This document shows, in pieces, positions 23,988 to 35,689 of a DNA stretch of 64,000 nt. The notes under the pieces are model-generated. The model saw only the letters and a list, made by a program, of their open reading frames with translations, was not told the origin of the DNA and ran no database searches. Positions within the stretch are counted from its first letter, which is position 1. The number at the start of each line of letters is the position of its first letter. Both the position numbers and the translations under genes were made by a program. The stretch spans positions 371,637-435,636 of the forward strand of contig UESW01005073.1 of the NCBI GenBank assembly GCA_900491605.1. Reading direction: 5' to 3'. The stretch comes from Calamus simplicifolius (Eukaryota; Streptophyta; Magnoliopsida; Arecales; Arecaceae).

Positions 23988-25842
23988 GTAAGAATTCCCC
24001 TTCATCCACTGTTTCGGTAGAGAGAAACGGGCGACAGAGAGTGGGAATCGGGAGAAATTCCTCCCGTTTCCATGCCCGGCCGCTCGAGGCGGCCGGAGGA
24101 GGGAGGAGGAGGAGGCTCCGGCCGCTCGAGGCGGCCGGAGTGGGACAGCGGAGGGCCGCGAGCGGCCCTCCCTTCATTGCGGAACCAAGCCGCTCCGCGG
24201 CTTGGTTCGGGCCCGGCGGAGTGCCCGCCGGCTCGCCGGGCCCGGGCTGCTGTCGGCGGCCTCCACCGGTGCTGGGGCAGCGTCCGGTGGAGGTCCGGCC
24301 GGCCGTGGTGGCCGGCCGTGCCACCGGCAGAGGTAGAATCCGCGGCGGGCAACGGAAGAGAGAGAGAGAAATAGAGGAAGAGAGAGAGGGAGAGGAGCTC
24401 GGCCACGGCGGCGGTCGGCTCCGGGCCGGTCGGCGGCGGCCGGGCCCCTCCGGGAAGCGGCCGGCGGCGGCCCTGGCCGCCGGCACAATCCTTCCCCTGT
24501 TTCGATCGAAACAGGGGAAGCGGGGGTGATGGGGGGGAGCGGGCCGATTCGGGCCGTTCCCCCATTTTGGGCCCTATTGGGCCGTTTCGCGAGCCATTTT
24601 TGGGCCACGATTTGAACACCGTATTGGGTCAAAAATGGAAAAATAAAAATATGCTCCGGATCAGTGTTGATTCTAGTTTCTGGGGATATATTTATTTTCC
24701 CATTTGGGCTTATGTATTGGGAGATATTCAAGCCCCAAGTTGGCCATGGGATTAAAATTGGGTAGAGCTAAAAGCTATTTTGATATGCTACTTTTGGGGA
24801 CTAAAAATTGGGAAATTGATGCTGTAGGTACCCAGGTGCTTAAATAGCTGAATTACATCTTTGGATTAGCGCCAAGAGGTAAGTAAGTCATTTATCGTAA
24901 TTTTCATAAATTATTAAAATATGAAAATTATGTATTTAAATGTTATATTATTATATATTACATTATTTGAAAAATAAGAAAATGGATTGGTATTATTATT
25001 TGTAAATGAGCCTTTGCTATGATTAGTTTATTATTTATTATATTTATAAATAATTGGATATCTATGTGGACAACTGATCAATTGGCATGACTTTGAAATT
25101 GTTAAAGGTTTTATAAATATACATGTGTATATGACATGTTTTTATGAAAAGTATATGGATTGCATTTTTGCAACGATACATGCTATTTAGCAAATGATAC
25201 TTTGTGTATATGATGATATGTCCCACTATGGTCCGCTATGATATGGTATGATGTGATATGTTGCATGACTCACTTGGCACCGGGACCCAACTCCATAGGG
25301 GGGTATATGGAGCACACACACCCAGGAGGTGTGCTGTGACAGGATATGGCAGTATTATGCCACATGACACCGGGACCCATCTCCATAGGGGGGTATATGG
25401 AGAACACACTCTTGGGGTGTGTTGTAGCCGGATATGGCAGGATGTGAGTGCATGACACTGGTTCCAGGACCCTGACTCCTAGGGGATATTTAGGGAGGAT
25501 ACACCCGAGGGGGGTGTTACACCCGAGAGGGGTGTTTTGTGTACATAGTGTGTGGCCGTGGGACATTGGTATAAAAATACATTTTTGTACATGCTATTTA
25601 CAGTGGTTTTATCCTGAAATTGCATATTCTCGATATACTATATATGGCAATTGCTTCCAAAATTTATTTTGAGCATATGATGCATGTTTTGATAACATGG
25701 TAATGTATCTGAAATATGGGAGCTTGGCAGATATTTATTGTGGAAAAAAATTTAGTTTATAAAAGCATGAAGTGATTAAATTACATTATAGTTGGCTTAC
25801 TTATTGAGTGTGAGCTCATTTAAATCTCACAATGTTTTTCAG
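23988..25842 (+). other. Predicted leader intron inside the 5' LTR
   Basis: A consensus donor, GAGCCAG|GTAAGA, lies about 50 bp after the TATA box, and a strong acceptor, AATGTTTTTCAG|AGCC, lies at 25841. Splicing would remove 1855 bp of GC-rich and repeated leader. The same sites occur in the 3' LTR. This is a prediction only. Confidence 0.4.
25270..25540 (+). repeat. Threefold repeat of about 95 bp with small hairpins in the LTR
   Basis: Three diverged units share CACCGGGACCCA, CATAGGGGGGTATATGGAG and a GTGTG/CACAC hairpin; the third unit is more diverged and ends in two ACACCCGAG...GGTGTT hairpins. The same repeat is in the 3' LTR (32540-32810). Confidence 0.8.
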
Positions 25843-26118
25843 AGCCACAGAACTGAAGATGGGGATATGGGGTAGTTGAAGCAGCTATCAGAATGACTTA
25901 GATCCAGTACTTTATTGTAACCCCATTGAGTTATGTATTTTGGCATGTAGTCTAAAACGTATGATTATGGTTTGTATTAAGAACCATTTAAATTGGACAA
26001 ATTTTAATTATTACCCTTCTTGTATTAAATGTTATATTTCGGGACGCCTTGCATGCCCGGCATGCGGCGGGTTGCCACCTCTAGATCCAATATAGGGTCT
26101 GGGGCGTGACAGCTTATG

Positions 26119-26130
26119 TGGTATCAGAGC
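26119..26130 (+). other. Primer-binding site (tRNA-Met initiator)
   Basis: TGGTATCAGAGC lies 7 bp after the 5' LTR and is the classic complement of the plant initiator tRNA-Met 3' end. Confidence 0.93.
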
Positions 26131-26297
26131 CTAGGTTTAACCTTAGGGACAAACACCAGATGACACTAGGCAGAACATTAGGATTACATTGGGAGGGTGA
26201 TAACTTTATTAAAAATTTCAAGTAATATATTTTGGAAGCCTGAATTTTGTGGTTTACAAGGTTATTGACTGGGACCTAACTCTGGCAGGAGTTAAGG

Positions 26298-27445
26298 ATG
26301 CCACGTCGCTCTAGGAGCCTGCGGCCTATTGGGAACTCCCAGGCTGGTGACTCGGGCCAGCAGGAGGCCAGCAAGCTTCCGGAGGCTCTGGTTCCGTTAA
26401 TTTAGCTGACAATGAGCAACCACAATTTCAAGCCCAGTTGCTTCAGACTCTGGCAGGAATGTCGCAGGCTATGCAAGCCATGCAGCAACAGATTCAGCAA
26501 ATCCAGCCTGCTCGTCCTGCCTCTCCCGCTCCGCAGCCTGCTCAGTCGGCTCCATCCAGCCCTGGCGGGGAGGGGGCCGGAGCTTTGCTGAGTTCAAGAG
26601 CTTGGCCCCTGCTCCCTTTTGTGGATCTACTAACCCTGCCGATGCTGAAAAATGGATGAGGGAGATGGAGAAAGCCTTTGCAGCTCATGGTAGCCAAGAG
26701 GAGGAGCGAATCAGATTCGCTACCTACCTCCTTCAGGGGGAGGCATATGATTGGTGGCTACTTGTGGAGCAGCGAATGGATGGACGGACTGTTTCCTGGG
26801 GAGAATTTAAGGAAGTCTTCTATGACAAATACTTCCCCAATAGTGTGCAGAGGCAGATGCAGTCGGAGTTTGTCAAACTGGAGCAAGGAAATCTCTCTGT
26901 GGCGCAGTATGAAGCCGAGTTTACCCGGTTGGCTCGGTTTGCTCCAGACATAGCCACCACTGAGAGAGCCAAGATCATCAAGTTCACCGAGGGACTGAGG
27001 CCTAGACTGATGCAAGCAGTCAATGCCTTTGAACTCTCCACATTCAGTGCTGTGGTGAACAAGGCCCTGGTGATTGAGAGAGATATGGGTGTGGTCCATA
27101 AGCAGTGGGAGCAACAACAGAGGAAGAAGAAGGGGCCTCCTTCTGGCCAGTCTTCAGGACAGGCCAAGAAGAAAGGTCCTTATCAGGCCCCCTCAGGACC
27201 AAAGAATACGGAAACTCGTTGCCCTCAATGCGGAAACTCCCACCCAGGCAAGTGGTGCCACGGAACGGCTGGTGCCTGCTTCATATGTGGGCAGGTGGGT
27301 CACAAGATGGCCACTTGTCCCCTTCGGAGGGATCAGCGGCCTCCTGCGGATCAAGGCAGAGGCCAGTAGCAGCAGCCTAGGACCCAGGGAAGGGTCTTCA
27401 CTCTCACACAACAGGATGCTGCCGCTTCCAACTCCGTTGTGACAG
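26298..27445 (+). CDS. Tekay-like gag (frame-broken)
   Basis: Gag coats the element RNA. The probable start is ATG at 26298. Two -1 shifts lie between 26298 and 26602, then a long frame from 26602 carries the retrotransposon gag domain (FCGSTNPADAEKWMREMEKA onward, WWLLVEQR, FYDKYFP) and a zinc knuckle, CFICGQVGHKMATC, at about 27278-27319. An in-frame TAG at 27367, most simply CAG to TAG, interrupts the tail before the protease. A GT donor at 27446 ends the region if the proposed intron is real. Confidence 0.88.
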
Positions 27446-27572
27446 GTACACCTGTTACTTAAGTACTTGTTTAAGATTACTTCATTCATATGCAATGAGA
27501 TGCATTGATCATGAATGATAGAAGTATTGTTAAACTTCATGACATCTAAGATAAACTAAATTTTGTGACCAG
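27446..27572 (+). other. Possible 127-bp intron between gag and protease
   Basis: The sequence GACAG|GTACACC begins it and TTGTGACCAG|GTATAATT ends it. Read unspliced, the gag frame meets TAA at once. Removing 127 bp joins the gag frame to the protease frame with the residues VVTG followed by IIKVGN, the usual transition to the FLVDPGATHSFVSG protease motif. Confidence 0.5.
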
Positions 27573-28240
27573 GTATAATTAAAGTAGGCAATGCTTATGC
27601 TCAATTCTTAGTAGATCCGGGTGCCACACATTCATTTGTATCTGGCACATATCTCGCTAAGGATGAATCTTTGACACCCGTTCCCCTAGAGCAGGAGTTG
27701 TGCATTGCTCTCCCAAATGGTGATGTTATGAGGGTAGACTCAGTATGCAGATCTTGCCTGATTAACATGGGGGATAGGAGATTGAAGGCCGATCTAATCG
27801 TCCTCCCACTAAAATCATTCGATGTTATCCTTGGGATGGACTGGTTGGCCTCCTATCATGCTTCAGTAGACTGTTTCAGGAAGATGGTGATCTTCAAAAT
27901 TCCTAATCAACCTGAATTCAGTTTTACTGGAAGTCAGGAGCATCTGGCCTCGGTGTTCGTGTCAGCACTACAGGCCGCGAAGTATTTGATGAAGGGTAGC
28001 CAAGGGTTTCTTGCTATGGTCAAAGATCTTCAGCAGGATGAGGTCAAGTTGGAGGATATTCCAGTGGCTCGGGAATTTCCTGATGTATTCCCAGATGATT
28101 TGACGAATTACCCCCAGATCGGGAGGTTGAGTTCACTATTGATTTGGCCCCTGGCACTGGACCTATATCCAAGGCCCCGTACCGTATGGCCCCAGCTGAG
28201 CTAAAAGAGTTGAAGAGCCAATTGCAGGAGCTCCTTGACC
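27573..28240 (+). CDS. Tekay-like aspartic protease region
   Basis: The protease cuts the gag-pol polyprotein. The active-site region reads FLVDPGATHSFVS, with DPG where DSG or DTG is more usual; DPGATHSF is common in this lineage. VILGMDWLASYHA follows further on. A -1 shift near 28110 moves the frame before the RT start. Confidence 0.88.
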
Positions 28241-29095
28241 GGGGATTCATCAGACCTAGTGTATCCCTTGGGGTGCTCCAGTATTATTTGTCAAAAAGAA
28301 AGATGGAAGTCTTCGGCTCTGCATTGATTACCGAGAAATCAATAGGGTAACAGTGCGGAACAAGTATCCTCTGCCAAGGATTGATGATCTATTTGATCAA
28401 CTCCAAGGAGCTCGGGTATTCTCGAAGATTGATCTTCGGTCAGGATACCATCAACTCAAGGTCAAGGCTGGGGATGTGCTTAAGACAGCATTCAGGACTA
28501 GGTATGGCCACTACGAGTTCTTGGTGATGCCGTTTGGGTTGACTAATGCCCCGGCAGCATTCATGGACTTGATGAACAGAATCTTTAAGCCATACTTGGA
28601 CCAGTTTGTGGTGGTGTTCATTGATGACATCCTGGTGTATTCTAAAAGCCAGGAGGAGCATGTGGACCACCTGAAGATTGTTCTGCAAACCTTCGGGAGA
28701 AAAAGCTTTATGCCAAGTTGCAGAAGTGTGACTTCTGGTTGAGCCAAGTATCATTCTTGGGTCATATAATATCTAAAGATGGCATATCTGTGGATCCAAA
28801 GAAGATTGAGGCAGTTGTTAACTGGTGTAGGCCTTCCAATGTGTCTGAAATAAGAAGTTTTGTGGGGCTGGCTGGATATTATCGCAGATTTGTGGAAGGC
28901 TTCTCTCGCATTGCTCTACCCCTGACTCGCTTGACCCAAAAACAAGCGAAGTTTGATTGGACTGAGGAGTGTGAGAGAAGTTTTCAGGAGCTGAAGCAAC
29001 GACTAGTATCAGCCCCCGTCCTTACCCTTCCGTCAGGATCTGGAGGATTCACCTTATTCACGGATGCTTCTCGAAGGGATTGGGATGTGTTCTGA
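28144..29095 (+). CDS. Tekay-like reverse transcriptase
   Basis: RT copies element RNA to DNA. Blocks in order: MAPAELKELKSQLQELLDRG (28190), KYPLPRIDDLFDQL (28362), FSKIDLRSGYHQ, VMPFGLTNAPAAF, the catalytic FIDDILVYS (about 28618-28645), and FLGHIISKDGISVDPKK (28757). Frame shifts of -1 lie near 28265, 28700 and 29080. Confidence 0.93.
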
Positions 29096-29400
29096 TGCAA
29101 AATGAGAAGGTGATAGCCTATGCCTCTCGGCAGTTAAAGCCATACGAGCAAAACTATCCTACCCATGACCTGGAGTTGGCCGCCGTGATTTTTGCCTTGA
29201 AGATTTGGCGGCATTATCTGTATGGAGAGACATGTGATGTGTATACAGACCACAAAAGTCTGAAATACATCTTCACTCAGAAGGAGTTAAATTTGAGACA
29301 GAGGAGGTGGATGGAGCTACTAAAAGATATGACTTGAACCTGCACTATCATCCAGGGAAGGCCAATGTGGTAGCTGATGCCTTGAGTAGGAAGTCCTCCT
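29040..29400 (+). CDS. Tekay-like RNase H
   Basis: RNase H removes template RNA. LFTDASRRDWDVF, then GCVLMQNEKVIAYASRQLKP, NYPTHDLELAAVIFALK and CDVYTDHKSLKYIFTQ are the standard gypsy RNase H blocks. It follows RT across a -1 shift at about 29083, and another shift follows near 29330. Confidence 0.9.
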
Positions 29401-29466
29401 CGAGTTAGCTTCTATGATCACTTCTCAGCCTCACATCTGGAGGGACCTTGAGAAGTTGGAGTTGGA

Positions 29467-30720
29467 TTGCGAGTACAGCGGTCCGATGGACTTGTGGCAG
29501 CACTTGTACTCCAACCCACTCTAATTGACAGGATCAAGTCCTCCCAGAAAGAAGACTTGGACCTGCAAAAGATTAAAGAAGCTGTGAAGTCAGGGGTTCA
29601 AAATGAATTTGCTATAATGGAGGATGGATCCCTGAGATTTGATGGCAGGCTCTGTGTGCCAAATGCGGTGGAACTAAGAGCAGAAATTCTGAGGGAGGCC
29701 CACTACTCTCCCTATACAGTGCACCCAGGAGGCACCAAGATGTACAGAGACCTAAAAGAAAATTTTTGGTGGAAGGGAATGAAAAGAGAGATTGCTCAGT
29801 ATGTGGCCAAATGTTTAATATGTCAGCAAGTGAAGGCTGAACATCAAAGGCCTGCGGGACCTCTTCAATCTCTGATGATTCCACAATGGAAATGGGAGAA
29901 AATCACTATGGACTTCGTGACTGGTCTGCCTAAGACCCCTAGGAATAATGATGCGGTGTGGGTCATTGTAGACAGATTGACGAAGTCAGCCCATTTCCTG
30001 CCATTCAGAGTTGGGATTTCCAGTGAGAGATTAGCCCACATGTATATTGAACAAATTGTGAGGCTTCATGGTGTCCCCGTATCTATTGTATCAGATCGGG
30101 ATACTAGGTTTGTGTCCCAATTCTGGAAGAGTCTTCATAGGGCTCTGGGGACCAAACTGAACTTCAGCACAGCCTTTCATCCTCAGACAGATGGGCAGTC
30201 TGAGAGGACCATACAGACCCTGGAGGACATGTTGCGAGCCTGTGTGATGGACTTGGGTGGTGCTTGGGACAACCACTTATCTTTAGTGGAATTTGCTTAC
30301 AATAATAGTTACCAAGCCAGTATCCAGATGGCTCCATTTGAGGCCTTGTATGGTAGAAAATGCAGATCCCCCTTATGTTGGGATGATGTGGGAGAGAGAA
30401 GATTGTTGGGCCCTGAACTGATTCGGCAGACAGTAGAGAAGGTGCAGTATTAAGGAAGACTCCGCACAGCTCAGAGCCGACAGAAGAGCTATGCAGATGT
30501 GAGAAGAAGGGAGCTAGAATTTCAGGTTGGAGACCATGTCTTTCTGAAGATATCACCAACCAAAAATGTGATGAGATTTGGGATTAAAGGTAAATTGAGT
30601 CCACGATACATTGGGCCATTTGAGATTCTGAGTAAAGTAGGGGAGGTGGCTTATAGCCTGGCATTACCCCCGTGCTCTCTGGGGTACACAATGTATTTCA
30701 TGTATCTATGTTGAGAAAGT
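29467..30720 (+). CDS. Tekay-like integrase
   Basis: Integrase inserts the DNA copy. The HHCC zinc domain is H(YSPYTVHPG)..C(LIC)Q at 29700-29826. The DDE core shows D in ITMDFVTGLP (about 29905), D in SIVSDRDTRF (about 30085) and E in TDGQSERTIQTLEDMLR. A -1 shift and a TAA near 30450 separate the core from the C-terminal GPF/Y part, GKLSPRYIGPFEILSKVGEV (30589-30648). Confidence 0.92.
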
Positions 30721-30759
30721 ACATTTCTGACCCCAGCCATGTGATACAGTTTGAGCCCA

Positions 30760-30955
30760 TCAGTTAAGGAATGATCTGACATATGAAGAGCATCCTGTGC
30801 GTATTGTGGACCGCAAGGACCAAGTCTTAAGACGGCGTAGCATTCCCTATGTCAAGGTTCAGTGGAGTAACCATTCTGAGAGGGAGGCTACTTGGGAGCT
30901 GGAGGAGGAAGTGAAAAAGAAATATCCATACCTATTTTATCTTAGTTTATGTAAA
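30760..30955 (+). CDS. Chromodomain at the pol C-terminus
   Basis: Across a shift, the frame reads DLTYEEHPVRIVDRKDQVLR, then IPYVKVQWSNHSEREATWE and KKKYPYLF. The WSNHSEREATWE core is typical of chromovirus chromodomains, which steer integration to certain chromatin. Confidence 0.88.
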
Positions 30956-31040
30956 TGAAAAGATAATAATTCTTATGATCAAAGCTTTGGATTCTAATGT
31001 TATATGATGTACACCAATTTCGAGGCCGAAATTTTTATAA

Positions 31041-31051
31041 GAAGGGAAGAA
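31041..31051 (+). other. Polypurine tract
   Basis: GAAGGGAAGAA lies directly before the 3' LTR and primes plus-strand synthesis. Confidence 0.88.
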
Positions 31052-33367
31052 TGTGAGCCCCGGATCCTCACCATGTGAGGATCCGTCTTCTTGGACCGGA
31101 GGAGGGGGAGGCGCCGCAGCCGTACCGCACGCGGGCGGCTCCCCAGCACCGCCGGTCAAAGAGGGCGGCGCCCTCTTCTCTCAAGCATAGTGGAGGCCTC
31201 CCTGCTCTCTATAAATGGGAGGGAGGAGGGAGCCTTCCCCTCCACCCACCATCATCAACGAGCCAGGTAAGTTCCCCTTCATCCACTGTTTCGGTAGAGA
31301 GAAACGGGCGACAGAGAGTGGGAATCGGGAGAATTCCTCCCGTTTCCATGCCCGGCCGCTCGAGGCGGCCGGAGGAGGGAGGAGGAGGAGGCTCCGGCCG
31401 CTCGAGGCGGCCGGAGTGGGACAGCGGAGGGCCGCGAGCGGCCCTCCCTTCATTGCGGAACCAAGCCGCTCCGCGGCTTGGTTCGGGCCCGGCGGAGTGC
31501 CCGCCGGCTCGCCGGGCCCGGGCTGCTGTCGGCGGCCTCCACCGGCGCTGGGGCAGCGTCCGGTGGAGGTCCGGCCGGCCGTGGTGGCCGGCCGTGCCAC
31601 CGGCAGGGTAGAATCCGCGGCGGGCAACGGAAGAGAGAGAGAGAATAGAGGAAGAGAGAGAGGGAGAGGAGCTCGGCCACGGCGGCGGCCGGCTCCGGGC
31701 CGGTCGGCGGCGGCCGGGCCCCTCCGGGAAGTGGCCGGCGGGGCCCTGGCCGCCGGCACAATCCTTCCCCTGTTTCGATCGAAACAGGGGAAGCGGGGGA
31801 TGGGGGGGAGCGGGCCGATTCGGGCCGTTCCCCCATTTTGGGCCCTATTGGGCCGTTTCGCGAGCCATTTTTGGGCCGCGATTTGAACACCGTATTGGGT
31901 CAAAAATGGAAAAATAAAAATATGCCCGGATCAGTGTTGATTCTAGTTTCTGGGGATATATTTATTTTCCCATTTGGGCTTATGTATTGGGAGATATTCA
32001 AGCCCCAAGTTGGCCCCGGGATTAAAATTGGGTAGAGCTAAAAGCTATTTTGATATGCTACTTTTGGGGACTAAAAATTGGGAAATTGATGCTGTAGGTA
32101 CCCAGGTGCTTAAATAGCGAATTACATCTTTGGATTAGCGCCAAGAGGTAAGTAAGTCATTTATCATAATTTTCATAAATTATTAAAATATAAAAATTAT
32201 GTATTTAAATGTTATATTATTATATATTGCATTATTTGAAAAATAAGAAAATGGATTGGTATTATTATTTGTAAATGAGCCTTTGCTATGATTAGTTTAT
32301 TATTTATTATATTTTATAAATAATTGGGTATCTATGTGGACAACTGATCAATTGGCATGACTTTGAAATTGTTAAAGGTTTTATAAATATACATGTGTAT
32401 ATGACATGTTTTTATGAAAAGTATATGGATTGCATTTTTGCAACGATACATGCTATTTAGCAAATGATACTTTGTGTATATGATGATATGTCCCACTATG
32501 GTCCGCTATGATATGGTATGATGTGATATGTTGCATGACTCACTTGGCACCGGGACCCAACTCCATAGGGGGGTATATGGAGCACACACACCCAGGAGGT
32601 GTGCTGTGACAGGATATGGCAATATTATGCCACATGGCACCGGGACCCATCTCCATAGGGGGGTATATGGAGAACACACTCTTGGGGTGTGTTGTAGCCG
32701 GATATGGCAGGATGTGAGTGCATGACACTGGTTCCAGGACCCTGACTCCTAGGGGATATTTAGGGAGGATACACCCGAGGGGGGTGTTACACCCGAGAGG
32801 GGTGTTTGTGTACATAGTGTGTGGCCGTGGGACATTGGTATAAAAATACATTTTTGTACATGCTATTTACAGTGGTTTTATCCTGAAATTGCATATTCTT
32901 GATATACTATATATGGCAATTGCTTCCAAAATTTATTTTGAGCATATGATGCATGTTTTGATAACATGGTAATGTATCTGAAATATGGGAGCTTGGCAGA
33001 TATTTATTGTGGAAAAAAATTTAGTTTATAAAAGCATGAAGTGATTAAATTACATTATAGTTGGCTTACTTATTGAGTGTGAGCTCATTTAAATCTCACA
33101 ATGTTTTCAGAGCCACAGAACTGAAGATGGGGATATGGGGTAGTTGAAGCAGCTATCAGAATGACTTAGATCCAGTACTTATTGTAACCCCATTGAGTTA
33201 TGTATTTTGGCATGTAGTCTAAAACGTATGATTATGGTTTGTATTAAGAACCATTTAAATTGGACAAATTTAATTATTATCCCTTCTTGTATTAAATGTT
33301 ATATTTCGGGACGCCTTGCATGCCCGGCATGCGGCGGGTTGCCACCTCTAGATCCAATATAGGGTCT
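31052..33367 (+). repeat. Tekay-like 3' LTR, last bases missing
   Basis: The LTR starts TGTGAGCCCC and follows the 5' LTR closely to AATATAGGGTCT, where the 5' LTR continues GGGGCGTGACA. Here a 16-bp repeat of nearby LTR sequence (GGTTGCCACCTCTAGA) and then the flank copy follow. Confidence 0.92.
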
Positions 33368-33382
33368 AGGTTGCCACCTCTA

Positions 33383-33747
33383 GACCCAGGCCACGGACCC
33401 GTTTCGTTACAAGAAAGTAAGACGGATAAGGTCCATACCAACTTGGGCCACTACAGCCCAAAAGGGATCCAATTGGTGCCTTGTCCTTCTTGCTTAATCG
33501 GTTATAAACCACTAACTAACTCCCAATTATCCGATGTGGGACAATTGGGAGGGCTCACAAGATGGCTCAATAGATCCTACTGTTAACCATATAAAACTAA
33601 AGACCGATAGATTTTAGTGGTGTGCTGTTGTTGGCAGTGGTGGGGGCGTTCATCAAAAGCCTTCACTAGTATTTATAAACAGATCATGATGGCTTCTCCT
33701 AGCAGCAACTAGTGGTTATCTATGGAGATCGTCCCTTGGTGGTGGTT
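33383..33747. repeat. Flank segment, copy 2
   Basis: This repeats 23402-23770 up to GGTGGTT, and then runs on into CCACATTT, which looks like the uninterrupted target site. Differences from copy 1 are short indels. Confidence 0.95.
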
Positions 33748-34050
33748 CCACATTTCAGTATGATAGAGGCCTCTCCAAAAATAAACTCCTCACAGGTGGC
33801 TTCCTACACGGTTGCCTATTGTTTTTCTTTGAAGTTGTAAGAACTTAATTTGTATCGTACGTTGCCATTTCTCATTCTTCAAAGGATTCGCATGTTGCTG
33901 TTAGATGGGAAACTATTTGGCCAACGAATGTTGCCTAACAGGTGGATGGACGACTTGGCAACAAATGATCGCTATCCAAATACTCGACCAAAAAACCTGG
34001 GTAATCGAAAATGGCCACGTTGATCACTTACTTGATACCTGTGGTCTAAC
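33748..34050. other. Unassigned, no gene seen
   Basis: About 300 bp between the flank copy and the first recognisable part of the old LTR. Nothing identified; it may belong to the U3 of that LTR. Confidence 0.4.
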
Positions 34051-34705
34051 GGTGGACGTATATAAATGCTAGTATATAGTAGAATTCTTCAGCCTTCAAC
34101 TATAACCCATATGGTAGATTGGATCGTTAGCACTACTAACAGCATGATCGATCAGCAGGATAGTCAATAATTAAGATTATTCGAAAGTATGCACCTGATA
34201 ATTAGTTGGTACACCTAACAAGGTCTGATGTGAACATCTTTAGATAGACTCATGGATCAAATGCCTTCCACCTACAAGGAGTGGTCTATGACACTTCATA
34301 CAGTCTCATCCAGCAATATAGGCTCATTATGGCAAGGCATGTGACCCAATGGGTTTGGATAATCCATGTAGTTCCATCATTGAGTACGAAATCTATCTAT
34401 AACAGGAAGACTCATCCAAAAACAAGGGAAATTCCTTTCCAAACTTTTTATATCAACACTATATGGCTATACCAGCTTCCTCTCCCTCTTAATTATGCCT
34501 TATTTTTTCTCCACAAAGCTTAAAGACCCTCATCTCTTTTCTTCACCGACTTAAGCATTGGAGGACCCTCATCGAGAAACTTCTAATACCTCTTACACTT
34601 TTATATATTGCTACAGATCAGTAGAAACTGATGGATATCTCAGTTTCTATTGCTAAACTTATCATTAATTTTTTTTTCAGATCATTATCCTCATCACATT
34701 GCATC
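34051..34705 (+). repeat. Left LTR (partial) of the old host element
   Basis: It contains a TATATAAAT box (about 34058-34066), GACTTAAGCATTGGAGGACC (about 34546-34565), the plus-strand form of a motif common to Tat-type LTRs, and ends near CATCATC. It provides the empty-site version of both the CACTA and the L1 insertion. Confidence 0.6.
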
Positions 34706-34999
34706 TTGGCATCATCACATTGACACCTTTATTAGAACTAGGAGAAAGCCATGCTGCCTATTGAGAAATCTCTTGCTAGCAATAATGACACACTCAGACT
34801 AGCTCTAGGATTGGACCCCTCTCCAGCTCTTCCATAAGCTATCACTGTTATGTAGTTTGCTTAGTTGTAGTAATAGATCAAGGCCCTTATCACACTGTTC
34901 CGAACTCTAATCTCCAAGTTAGCATGAAAGTGGAAGATAGAGCCATTGGCATAGGTGCCATCATAGTAAAGCTTAATTTGGCACTACATTAATAAGGGA

Positions 35000-35500
35000 A
35001 GCTTCAAGAAAACCTAATCCTCTAAATAACCTCAACTTGAAGATTGACCCTCCATTCGTGGTAGAGATTATGAGGAATCCTTATCGCCTAAGTTTAAAGT
35101 ACTGCAAATGAAATAATATGATGGATCAGGTAACCCCAAAGAAAAAACATAGCTTGAACCTGGTACTTAAGGCCTCAAGTCAAAGTCTATCACGTCTTTC
35201 AACATCGTTAATATCAAGCAGGAGAAAACTAGTGTAAGCCTGATGTCCTTGAGGCAACAGGAAGGCAAGCCATTTTGCAACTACATCAAGTATTTCAATA
35301 ATGAAATGCTCAAAGTCAAGGACCTCTAGTAATTCATGGCTATTATATTGCTTCTATGCGCAGGCTTCTGGATTTGTCCTTCAGCTTCTTACTCAACTAA
35401 AGGGAGCCAAAGAACATAGCCATACTCCTCGGTAGAGTTAAGAAGTATATGCGTTAAAGAAACTTTTACGAGAAAGCATGAGGTCATTGTCTTCTCCTTA
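35000..35500 (+). pseudogene. Decayed gypsy-type gag
   Basis: At about 35210-35320 the plus strand reads IKQEKTSVSLMSLRQQEGKP, then FCNYIKYFNNEMLKVKDL, a recognisable gypsy gag pattern (compare ETLKDFVARFKEAALEVYNL in the Tat element at 61 kb). Flanking frames are full of stops. Confidence 0.6.
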
Positions 35501-35689
35501 AAAAAATGATGCTCCAACCAAGGAATTTAGAGGGAGGTGAAAAGAAGTAGAGTATGAGCCTGAGTTCCAAAAAATGAGAAGCCCATCTTTAGTATGAAGG
35601 TAGCTACACTTCGATAACCACTCCAAGACGGTAAAACCTGATAAAAGCCCTCTTATGGTGGGGTAATCCATATCGTCTCTCCTATACCC

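Larger units (their letters stand above)
23771..26111 (+). repeat. Tekay-like 5' LTR
   Basis: The LTR starts TGTGAGCCCC and ends GCGTGACA, 2341 bp. A TATAAAT box lies at 23930, only 160 bp in, so U3 is short and the transcribed leader very long. A GC-rich block (23810-24540) is followed by AT-rich sequence and a threefold repeat at 25270-25540. Confidence 0.92.
23771..33367 (+). mobile_element. Tekay-like chromovirus (Ty3/gypsy LTR retrotransposon)
   Basis: The element has two nearly identical 2.3-kb LTRs, a tRNA-Met primer site, gag, protease, RT, RNase H, integrase and a C-terminal chromodomain, the order of chromoviruses; the long LTRs fit the Tekay/Del lineage. The LTRs differ mostly by one-base indels, so the insertion is young. 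Gag and pol are split by several shifts, nearly all equal to one missing base, plus an in-frame TAG at 27367. The 3' LTR lacks its last roughly 10 bp, and a copy of the left flank follows. Confidence 0.93.

Noticed and set aside
23929..24731. Long GC-rich open frames on both strands in the Tekay-like LTRs
   Set aside because: They lie in a non-coding LTR leader, occur in all frames, and match no protein pattern.
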